A stretch of DNA of 64,000 bases from Hymenobacter rigui (GTDB lineage Bacteria; Bacteroidota; Bacteroidia; Cytophagales; Hymenobacteraceae), in assembly GCF_003944715.1 (NCBI RefSeq), contig NZ_RWIT01000004.1:186001-250000 (forward strand). Reading direction: 5' to 3'. Numbering within the stretch: the stretch's first letter is position 1; each line of letters begins with the position of its first letter. A model generated the notes under the pieces. That model was not told the DNA's origin, searched no databases, and saw only the letters and a program-made list of their open reading frames with translations. Made by a program: the position numbers and the translations under genes. Below, piece after piece: positions 33,312-40,749 of this stretch.

Positions 33312-34033
33312 GCCTGCTACTGGAAATCTGTGCGGGCTCGGTGCAGTCGGCCGTGGCGGCGCAGGCGGGGGGCGCTAACCGGATTGAGCTGTGTCAGAGC
33401 TTGGAGCAGGGGGGCGTTACGCCTTCCTACGGTACCATTCAGCGCGTACTGGCTCTGCTGACTATTCCTGTATTTGTGCTGATCCGGCCGCGGCCAGGCA
33501 ACTTCGTGTATGATGCGGAAGAAATGGCCATCATGGAAGCCGACATCCGCCAGTGCCGGGCACTGGGTTGCGCAGGCGTGGTGCTGGGGGCTTTGGATAA
33601 AACGGGCCGCGTGGATTTGGCTACCTGCCGGCAACTGGTGGAAGCGGCGGGGAATATGTCGGTTACTTTCCACCGCGCCTTCGATGTCTGCTTGGACCAA
33701 CATCAGGCTCTGGAAGATGCTATTGTGCTGGGCTGCCACCGGGTGCTGACTTCCGGCGGGCAGCTAACTGCGCCACAGGGGCAGGAGCAACTGGCCGCGC
33801 TGGTGCAGCAGGCGGGCGGGCGCATTCAGATTATGCCCGGCTCAGGCGTCACACCCACCACTATTCAGGATTTGGCTCGGTGCACCGGAGCGCAGGAATT
33901 TCATGCCAGTGCCAAAAAGCTGTTGGCCGGTCCGCCCGCAGCCAAAGCCACTGAGTTTGATGCGCCGCGCTGGGAAACCGACGCCGATAGTGTGCGGGAA
34001 CTGGTAATGAGGCTATGCGCCGTGCAGGAATGA
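33308..34033 (+). CDS. cutC: CutC-family TIM-barrel protein
   Basis: From ATG 33308 (241 residues; MSLLLEICAGSVQSAVAAQA). Family blocks are GANRIELCQSLEQGGVTPSYG, VFVLIRPRPGNFVYDAEEMA, VTFHRAFDVCLD, RVLTSGG and IQIMPGSGVTPTTI. CutC is annotated as a copper homeostasis protein, but its biochemical role is poorly settled. Its ATG overlaps the stop codon of the glycosylasparaginase (ATGA), implying translational coupling, so a task in glycan processing deserves thought. Cytoplasmic, without signal peptide, unlike its exported partners. Confidence 0.92.
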   Translation: MSLLLEICAGSVQSAVAAQAGGANRIELCQSLEQGGVTPSYGTIQRVLALLTIPVFVLIRPRPGNFVYDAEEMAIMEADIRQCRALGCAGVVLGALDKTGRVDLATCRQLVEAAGNMSVTFHRAFDVCLDQHQALEDAIVLGCHRVLTSGGQLTAPQGQEQLAALVQQAGGRIQIMPGSGVTPTTIQDLARCTGAQEFHASAKKLLAGPPAAKATEFDAPRWETDADSVRELVMRLCAVQE

Positions 34034-34050
34034 GCTGCAGACTGTCTGGG

Positions 34051-34281
34051 GCACCTGACGTTCAGCAGGGCGTTTTTCTAGGCGGCTCCGTGAGCAAGTG
34101 GTTTGCCTATTTACAGGGCGGCTGGCAGGAGAGCCTGCGGGAATTCCCTTTTTTAAAGGTGGTGGAGCAGCTGGTGGTTGCGCCTTCCACTCTCGATAAC
34201 GCGGCCGTCCTGGGTGCCGCGGCCTTGTGCCACATTAAGCAGGAGCTACCTTTCCATCCTTCTACTGTGCATTCCCTGTGA
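34051..34281 (+). pseudogene. C-terminal remnant of a ROK-type sugar kinase
   Basis: This stretch encodes about 75 residues (VFLGGSVSKWFAYLQGGW, PFLKVVEQLVVAPSTLDNAA, VLGAAALCHIKQ) that resemble only the extreme C-terminus of ROK/ASKHA sugar kinases, where a Gly-rich ADP loop and a terminal GAAAL helix are conserved. The N-terminal 200 or more residues, with the phosphate loops and catalytic Asp, are missing; cutC lies directly before it. Its TGA overlaps the GTG start of the GH20 gene. It probably represents a deleted GlcNAc or hexose kinase gene. The similarity is short, so the family call is moderate. Confidence 0.55.
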
Positions 34282-36596
34282 GAAAGAAAATCTGGCTACC
34301 CTTGGCTGCATTCCTTAGCCTGTCCGGAGCCGTTTCCGCTCAGCAACCGGCCGCAAGCCCGGCAGCCTCCATTATTCCACAGCCGGTGCGCCTTATGGCT
34401 GGCACCGGCAGCTTCGTCGTCACGCCGGCTACCAAAATATATGTTGACCCCAAAAACGGGGAGCTGCGCCGCATTGGCGAGACGCTGAGCCAGGATATCA
34501 GACGAACATCGGGCGTGCAGCTTCAGGTAGTAGCCACGCCAAGCAACCCCGACGCTGGTAGTATCCGGCTAACGTTACGGCCCGCGCTGGATACATTAAG
34601 CACGGAAGGCTATATGCTCAGCGTACAGCCCACGCAGGTGGTACTGGCTGCCAGCAACGCTCAGGGGGTGTTTCGGGGCTTGCAAACCATCCGGCAGCTA
34701 CTACCTGTTCAGCGCGGGGCAGCCGTGAGGTTGCCGGCCGTAGAAGTCATTGACAAGCCCCGCTACCAGTGGCGCGGCATGCACCTGGATGTCAGCCGGC
34801 ATTTTTTTGGGGTGGAGTTCGTCAAGAAGTATATCGACTACCTGGCACTGCACAAGCTGAATACCTTCCACTGGCACCTGACCGACGACCAGGGCTGGCG
34901 CATCGAAATCAAGAAATATCCCAGGCTAACCTCGGTAGGCGGCTGGCGCGACGGCACCCTCATCGGCCACTACACCGACCAGCCCCATCAGTTCGATAAC
35001 GTCCGCTACGGCGGCTTCTACACCCAGGAGCAGATCAGGGAAGTGGTGCGGTACGCCCAGGAGCGCTACATCACGGTGGTGCCGGAAATTGAGATGCCCG
35101 GCCACGCGGTGGCGGCGCTGGCGGGGTACCCGGAATTGTCGTGCACGGGCGGGCCGTTCAAGGTAGAGGGACTGTGGGGCGTGTTCGATGATATTTTCTG
35201 CGCCGGCAACGAGCAGACGTTTACTTTCCTGCAGGACGTGCTGACGGAGGTGATGCCGCTGTTTCCGGGCAAAATCGTGCACATCGGCGGCGACGAAGCG
35301 CCCAAAACCCGCTGGCACAATTGCCCCAAATGTCAGGCCCGCATGAAGGCCGAGGGGTTGAAGGATGAGCACGAGCTGCAGAGCTATTTCGTGCAGCGCA
35401 TGGAGAAGTTCGTCAACTCCAAAGGCAAAAGCATCATCGGCTGGGATGAGATTCTGGAAGGCGGCCTGGCCCCTAATGCGGCTGTTATGTCGTGGCGCGG
35501 GCAGGAAGGCGGCACCACGGCGGCCCGGCAAAAACACAACGTGGTGATGACGCCCGGCTCCCATTCCTACTTCGACCATTACCAGGGCCTGCCCGAGCTG
35601 GAGCCGCTGGCCTTCGGGGGCTATTTGCCGCTGTCGAAGGTGTACACCTTCGAGCCCACCCCGAAGGAGCTGACACCCGCCGAGCAGCAGTACATTCTGG
35701 GCGGGCAGGCCAACATCTGGACCGAGTACATTCCCACCGAACAGCAGGTGGAGTATATGGCGTTTCCGCGCATGTCGGCGCTGGCGGAGGCGCTCTGGAC
35801 GCCTGCCCGCCAACGCAACTGGCCCGATTTTCAGCAGCGCATGCAACAGCAGTACCGCCGCTACGAGGCCTGGGGGGGCAACTACGCCCGCAGCGCCTTC
35901 AACGTGCGCCCCCAACTCACCCTCGACCCCGCCCGCCGCACCACCACTGTAACCCTGCAGATGGACGCCGCCGGCCCGCAGATCCGCTACACCTCGGATG
36001 GCTCGGAGCCCACGGCTGCGTCCATGGCCTATACTCAGCCGTTCACGGTGCCCAACTCAGCCGTTATCAAAGCGGCATCTTTTGAAGAGGGGAAGATGAC
36101 GGGCAAGGTCACAACGCGGGAGCTGCTCATGCACCAGGCGTTTGCTAGGCCCGTAACTCTGCTCAACGAGGCCAACAAGAGCTACAAAGGCATGGGGCCG
36201 CTCACGTTAGTAGATGGTCAGAAAGGCTCCACCAACCACGCCGACGGGCAGTGGCTGGGTTTCTATGGCTCCGATTTGGTAGCCACCCTGGACCTGCAAA
36301 AGCCCACCGAAATCAACACGGTTACCAGCACTTTCCTGCGGGCCGTGGGCTCCGGAATTCAACTGCCCACCAGCGTAGAAGTGGCCGTGTCGGAGGATGG
36401 TAGAACCTTCCAAACCGTGTACTCCGCACCCGTTTCGGTGCAGACCGCGCCGGCCAAGCCCAGTGTCAGCGAAGTGCGGGCGGACGTGAAAAAGACCAAA
36501 TCCCGGTATGTTCGGGTGACGGCCCGCAACGCCCAAGCCCCCGGAGCCGCCAGGCCTGATACCTGGCTGTTTGTGGATGAAATTGTGGTGCAGTAG
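34278..36596 (+). CDS. Exported GH20 beta-N-acetylhexosaminidase
   Basis: A 772-residue protein starting at GTG 34278, which gives a signal peptide (VRKKIWLPLAAFLSLSGAVS, cleavage after SAQ). Order of domains: GH20b N-terminal domain (about 35-155), GH20 TIM barrel (about 160-510; RGMHLDVSRHFFGVEFVKKY, WHLTDDQGWRIEIKKYP), catalytic pair D339-E340 in HIGGDEAPKTRWHNC, a chitobiase C-terminal-like beta domain (IRYTSDGSEPTA) and a terminal F5/8 type C-like carbohydrate-binding domain (about 635-770). It removes terminal beta-GlcNAc or GalNAc from glycans. Its place between the glycosylasparaginase and mannosidase genes supports action on N-glycans. Confidence 0.94.
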   Translation: MRKKIWLPLAAFLSLSGAVSAQQPAASPAASIIPQPVRLMAGTGSFVVTPATKIYVDPKNGELRRIGETLSQDIRRTSGVQLQVVATPSNPDAGSIRLTLRPALDTLSTEGYMLSVQPTQVVLAASNAQGVFRGLQTIRQLLPVQRGAAVRLPAVEVIDKPRYQWRGMHLDVSRHFFGVEFVKKYIDYLALHKLNTFHWHLTDDQGWRIEIKKYPRLTSVGGWRDGTLIGHYTDQPHQFDNVRYGGFYTQEQIREVVRYAQERYITVVPEIEMPGHAVAALAGYPELSCTGGPFKVEGLWGVFDDIFCAGNEQTFTFLQDVLTEVMPLFPGKIVHIGGDEAPKTRWHNCPKCQARMKAEGLKDEHELQSYFVQRMEKFVNSKGKSIIGWDEILEGGLAPNAAVMSWRGQEGGTTAARQKHNVVMTPGSHSYFDHYQGLPELEPLAFGGYLPLSKVYTFEPTPKELTPAEQQYILGGQANIWTEYIPTEQQVEYMAFPRMSALAEALWTPARQRNWPDFQQRMQQQYRRYEAWGGNYARSAFNVRPQLTLDPARRTTTVTLQMDAAGPQIRYTSDGSEPTAASMAYTQPFTVPNSAVIKAASFEEGKMTGKVTTRELLMHQAFARPVTLLNEANKSYKGMGPLTLVDGQKGSTNHADGQWLGFYGSDLVATLDLQKPTEINTVTSTFLRAVGSGIQLPTSVEVAVSEDGRTFQTVYSAPVSVQTAPAKPSVSEVRADVKKTKSRYVRVTARNAQAPGAARPDTWLFVDEIVVQ

Positions 36597-36673
36597 CGGG
36601 TGCTTTTGTCCGGGCAGCGCGCCACTGGATTATCCTGCTTTTTTGACCCTGTTTACTTCTCAAATGCCAGCGT

Positions 36674-38980
36674 ATGCAGCTTCTTTTTAGTCGGTTTTTT
36701 CTGTTGGGTACGGTGCTCAGCTGGGGCTTAGTCGTGTTAGGCTGCACCCGCATCCAGCCGGCTCGTACACCGGCGGCAACAGCCAAAGCCCCCGAGCCCA
36801 GCCTGACGCGCTACGTGGATCCGTACATCGGAACAGGCTTCCACGGGCACGTATTCCTGGGGGCGAATGTGCCGTTCGGGGGCGTGCAGCTGGGGCCCGT
36901 CAACGTGACGGAGGGCTGGGACTGGTGTTCGGGCTACCATTATTCCGACTCCACCATCGTGGGCTTCGCCCACACCCACCTCAGCGGCACCGGCATTGGT
37001 GACCTGGGCGACGTGACGGTGATGCCGACCACCGGGCCGGTGCGCGTGATGGAAGGCCGGGCGAAGAATCCGGAGCGGGGCCTGCTGTCGTTTTTCTCAC
37101 ACAAGGAAGAAGAGGCCCGGCCCGGCTACTACGCCGTGCGCCTGAAGCGCTACGATATCCGGGCCGAGCTAACGGCCACCGAGCGGGTAGGCTTCCACCA
37201 ATACACTTTCCCCAAGTCCGACGCCGCGCACCTCGTGTTTGATTTGCAGCAGGGTATCGGCTGGGATTTGGCCACCGATACCCACATTGAGCAGCTCAAC
37301 GACAGTACCCTCATCGGCTACCGCAACTCCAAAGGCTGGGCTGAGGATCAGCGGCTGTACTTCGCGGCCGTTGTTTCCCGGCCCATCCGCAGCTTCAGCA
37401 GCGTACAGGTGCTCGATACGCTGGGCAACACCAAGCCCGCCGCCACTGGCAACCGCCTCAAGGGCGTGCTCACCTTCGCCACTCAGGCCGGGGAGAAAGT
37501 AAAGCTGAAAGTGGGCATTTCGCCCGTTAGCACGGATGGCGCGCTGGCCAACATCCGGGCCGAAATTCCGCACTGGGACTTTACGAAAGTGGTAGCGCAG
37601 GCCGATGCCGCCTGGAGCCGGGAGCTGCAGAAGGTACAGATTCAGGCCGACGAAAACCGCCGGAAAACCTTCTACACGGCCCTGTACCACACCATGATTG
37701 CCCCCTCGGTGTTCAACGACCACAACGGCGACTACCGCGGCACCGACAAGCAGGTGCACCGCAACCCGGGCTTCACCAACCTCACCACCTTCTCGCTCTG
37801 GGACACCTACCGGGCCGCGCACCCGCTGTTCACCATTCTGCAGCCCGAGCGGGTGAATGATATGGTGAACTCCATGCTGGCCATATACCAGCAGCAGGGC
37901 AAGCTGCCGGTGTGGCACCTGATGGGCAACGAAACCAACTGCATGGTGGGCTACAGCGCCGTGCCCGTGGTGGTGGATGCCTACCTGAAAGGCTTCAAGG
38001 GGTTCGATGCTAACCTCGCCTACGAGGCCGTAAAAGCCACTGCCATGCGCGACGAGTTCGGGCTGAAAGCTGTGAAGGCCCAGGGCTTTATTCCGGCCAA
38101 CAGCGAGGTGGAAAGCGTGTCGAAAGGCCTGGAGTACGCCCTGGCCGACTGGTGCATTGCCCAGATGGCGCTGAAAATGGGAAAGCAGGCTGATTACGCC
38201 TACTTCAGTAAGCGCGCCCAGAACTACCAGAACTACTTCGATAAAAAAGCCGGCTTCATGCGCGGCCGGGTGTCGCAAACCGAGTGGCGCACGCCCTTCG
38301 ACCCCTTCAAATCGGTACACATGAAAAGCGACTTCACCGAGGGCAACGCCTGGCAGTACACCTGGCTGGTGCCCCAGGACGTGGAGGGCCTGATTACGCT
38401 GCTGGGCGGGGAGCAGCGGTTCACGCAGAAGCTGGATTCGTTGTTTCTGGTGCAGGGCAGCATGGGGAAAGAAGCCTCGCCGGATATTTCGGGGCTGATT
38501 GGCATGTACGCCCACGGCAACGAGCCGGGCCACCACATCACCTACCTCTACAGCTACGTGGGTCAGTCTTGGAAAACAGCCGAGAAGGTGCGCTTTATCA
38601 CCGATAATTTCTACACAGCCCGGCCCGACGGCATCATCGGCAACGAGGATGTGGGGCAGATGTCGGCCTGGCATGTGTTATCCACGCTGGGTTTCTACCC
38701 GCTGAATCCGGCTAACGGGGCCTACGTGTTCGGCAGCCCGGCCGTGGAGCGGGCCACCATCCGGCTGGCAGCCGGCAAAACGCTCACCATCGAGGCTAAA
38801 AACAACAGCGCGACCAACAAGTACATCCAGGCCGTAACCCGCAACGGCCGGGCCTACACAAAATCCTACATCACCCACCAGGACTTGCTGCAGGGCGGCA
38901 CGCTGGTAGTTGAAATGGGCCCGACCCCCAGCCCCACCTGGGGCGTGGCCCCCGCCGACAGGCCCAAGTCGGTGCTATAA
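36674..38980 (+). CDS. GH92 alpha-mannosidase lipoprotein
   Basis: A 768-residue protein of glycoside hydrolase family 92, calcium-dependent exo-alpha-mannosidases (mostly alpha-1,2). The N-terminus is a lipoprotein signal with lipobox VVLGC. Family blocks include YVDPYIGTGFHGHVFLGANV, GFAHTHLSGTGIGDLGD, the catalytic-domain HGNEPGHHITYLYSYVGQSW, DGIIGNEDVGQMSAWHVLST and LGFYPLNPANGAYVFGSP. It would sit on the outer membrane or periplasmic face and release mannose from high-mannose glycans. It is 78 bp downstream of the GH20 gene in the same direction. Confidence 0.95.
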   Translation: MQLLFSRFFLLGTVLSWGLVVLGCTRIQPARTPAATAKAPEPSLTRYVDPYIGTGFHGHVFLGANVPFGGVQLGPVNVTEGWDWCSGYHYSDSTIVGFAHTHLSGTGIGDLGDVTVMPTTGPVRVMEGRAKNPERGLLSFFSHKEEEARPGYYAVRLKRYDIRAELTATERVGFHQYTFPKSDAAHLVFDLQQGIGWDLATDTHIEQLNDSTLIGYRNSKGWAEDQRLYFAAVVSRPIRSFSSVQVLDTLGNTKPAATGNRLKGVLTFATQAGEKVKLKVGISPVSTDGALANIRAEIPHWDFTKVVAQADAAWSRELQKVQIQADENRRKTFYTALYHTMIAPSVFNDHNGDYRGTDKQVHRNPGFTNLTTFSLWDTYRAAHPLFTILQPERVNDMVNSMLAIYQQQGKLPVWHLMGNETNCMVGYSAVPVVVDAYLKGFKGFDANLAYEAVKATAMRDEFGLKAVKAQGFIPANSEVESVSKGLEYALADWCIAQMALKMGKQADYAYFSKRAQNYQNYFDKKAGFMRGRVSQTEWRTPFDPFKSVHMKSDFTEGNAWQYTWLVPQDVEGLITLLGGEQRFTQKLDSLFLVQGSMGKEASPDISGLIGMYAHGNEPGHHITYLYSYVGQSWKTAEKVRFITDNFYTARPDGIIGNEDVGQMSAWHVLSTLGFYPLNPANGAYVFGSPAVERATIRLAAGKTLTIEAKNNSATNKYIQAVTRNGRAYTKSYITHQDLLQGGTLVVEMGPTPSPTWGVAPADRPKSVL

Positions 38981-39015
38981 ACGATGCCAGAGTGCTCTGC
39001 CGGGTAAATAAATAG

Positions 39016-39125
39016 AACGTCATGCTTCGAAAAGCTCAGTACGACGTTCTGCATTTAATTGCCGGACTCTCTTAACAGCACCCGACGACAGCACGCGAGA
39101 TTCCTCGGCTTCGCTCGGAATGACG
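39016..39125. repeat. Family A element, copy 4, degenerate
   Basis: The right part CAGCACGCGAGATTCCTCGG...GGAATGACG (39089-39125) nearly matches the right arm of copy 3 at 26826-26862. The left part (ACGTCATGCTTCG) is only a partial partner, so this copy is a half or hybrid element. Confidence 0.7.
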
Positions 39126-39169
39126 TACTTATTCCTCCCCAATCCCAACCACCAACTCCCATTCAACCC

Positions 39170-40588
39170 ATGAACCGCCGACACTTTCTTCAGGGACTCA
39201 CGCTGCTTTCCGGTGGCGCGCTGCTGCAACCGACTTCCGTGCTGGGTGCTGCTCCGGCTTTCCCGGTGGTGCGGCCGGCGGAGGCGAAGCGGCGGTTCCG
39301 GAGCCGCGCAGTGGAGGCGGCTATCAAGGAGTTTCAGAAGAAAGTGCCCAACCAGGAACTGGGCTGGCTGTTCGGCAACTGTTTTCCGAGTACCCTGGAC
39401 ACTACCGTAACCTACGCCCTGCGCGAAGGCCGACCCGATACCTACGTCATCACCGGCGACATTGACGCCATGTGGCTGCGCGACTCCTCGGCCCAGGTGT
39501 GGCCCTATCTGCAGTTCATCAAGAAGGATGCAGAGCTGCGGCAGCTGGTAGCCGGCGTTATCAACCGCCAGACGCGCTGCATCCTCAAAGACCCCTACGC
39601 CAACGCGTTTTACGGCGACGACGCGCGGGTGGGGGAGTGGAAATCGGACCTGACGGCTATGCAGCCCGGCGTACATGAGCGGAAATGGGAAATAGACTCC
39701 CTCTGCTACCCCATCCGGCTGGCCTATCACTACTGGAAAACCACCAACGATGCTGCGCCGTTTGACGCCGCCTGGCAGCGGGCCATCAAGCTGGTGCTGC
39801 AAACCTTCCGGGAGCAGCAGCGCGAGGACAGCCTGGGCCCTTACAAGTTCCAGCGCGAAACCGCCACCGCCACCGATACGCAGCCCATGAACGGCTACGG
39901 CTACCCCGTGCGCCCGGTGGGCCTGATCTGCTCCGCCTTCCGCCCCAGCGACGACGCGACGCTCTACTCGTTTCTGGTGCCCAGCAATTTCTTCGCCGTA
40001 ATCAGTCTGCGCCAGGCCGCCGAGATGCTGACCCAACTAGCCCAGGATACCACCACCGCCCGGCAGCTCACCGCCCTGGCCGACGAAGTAGAAGCCGCCC
40101 TGCGCCAGTACGCAGTTGTCGACCACCCGCAGCACGGCAAAATCTACGCCTACGAGGTGGATGGTTTCGGCAGTCAGGTGCTCATGGACGACGCCAACGT
40201 GCCCAGCCTGCTGGCGCTGCCCTACCTGGGTGCCGTATCAGCCACTGACCCTGTTTACCAGAATACGCGGCGGTTTCTGCTGTCCGAAAACAACCCCTTC
40301 TTCTTCAAAGGCCAAGCCGCCGAAGGCATTGGTGGCCCCCACGTGGGCCAGGATATGATCTGGCCCATTGCCATTACCATGCGCGGACTCACCAGTCTTC
40401 AGGACGACGAAATCCGGGCGTGTGTGCAGAGCCTGCGCGCCACCCACGCCGGCACCGGATACATGCATGAATCCTTCCACAAGGACGACGCCACCAGGTT
40501 CACGCGGGCCTGGTTTGCCTGGGCCAACACCCTGTTCGGCGAGTTCCTGTGGAAGGTGTACCAGGAGAAGCCGCAGCTGCTGGCGTAA
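39170..40588 (+). CDS. Exported GH125 exo-alpha-1,6-mannosidase
   Basis: From ATG 39170 (472 residues). The N-terminus MNRRHFLQGLTLLSGGALLQ is a Tat-like signal. GH125 features are ELGWLFGNCFPSTLDTTVTY, the very conserved TGDIDAMWLRDSSAQVWPYL, KWEIDSLCYPIRLAYHYWK, MNGYGYPVRPVGLICSAFRP and the C-terminal GTGYMHESFHKDDATRFTRA. Family members hydrolyse alpha-1,6-mannosyl linkages, complementing the GH92 enzyme in trimming mannose. The upstream in-frame codons are repeat-derived and not used. It ends the cluster and is followed by another palindromic element. Confidence 0.95.
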   Translation: MNRRHFLQGLTLLSGGALLQPTSVLGAAPAFPVVRPAEAKRRFRSRAVEAAIKEFQKKVPNQELGWLFGNCFPSTLDTTVTYALREGRPDTYVITGDIDAMWLRDSSAQVWPYLQFIKKDAELRQLVAGVINRQTRCILKDPYANAFYGDDARVGEWKSDLTAMQPGVHERKWEIDSLCYPIRLAYHYWKTTNDAAPFDAAWQRAIKLVLQTFREQQREDSLGPYKFQRETATATDTQPMNGYGYPVRPVGLICSAFRPSDDATLYSFLVPSNFFAVISLRQAAEMLTQLAQDTTTARQLTALADEVEAALRQYAVVDHPQHGKIYAYEVDGFGSQVLMDDANVPSLLALPYLGAVSATDPVYQNTRRFLLSENNPFFFKGQAAEGIGGPHVGQDMIWPIAITMRGLTSLQDDEIRACVQSLRATHAGTGYMHESFHKDDATRFTRAWFAWANTLFGEFLWKVYQEKPQLLA

Positions 40589-40623
40589 TGATTAAATCAT
40601 CATGCTGTTTAAAAAGTAGAACG

Positions 40624-40720
40624 ACGTCATGCTGAGCGCAGCCGAAGCATCTCGCGTGCTGACGCAAGATTGTTTTTCAACGAAGCGGGAGAGATGCTTC
40701 GGCTGCGCTCAGCATGACGT
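40624..40720. repeat. Family A element, copy 5, perfect 30-bp arms
   Basis: Arms at 40624-40653 (starting ACGTCATGCTGAGCGCAGCC) and 40691-40720 are perfect reverse complements over 30 bp, around a 37-bp core. The core's CGCGTGCTGA word is shared with copies 3 and 4. It lies between the convergent GH125 and helicase genes. Confidence 0.9.
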
Positions 40721-40749
40721 TCTTCTGCATCGTTCAGGCGGCCCAGACA

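Noticed and set aside
37169..38674. A 501-codon minus-strand frame opposite the GH92 gene
   Set aside because: Antisense shadow of a well-supported glycoside hydrolase; low-complexity composition and no motifs.
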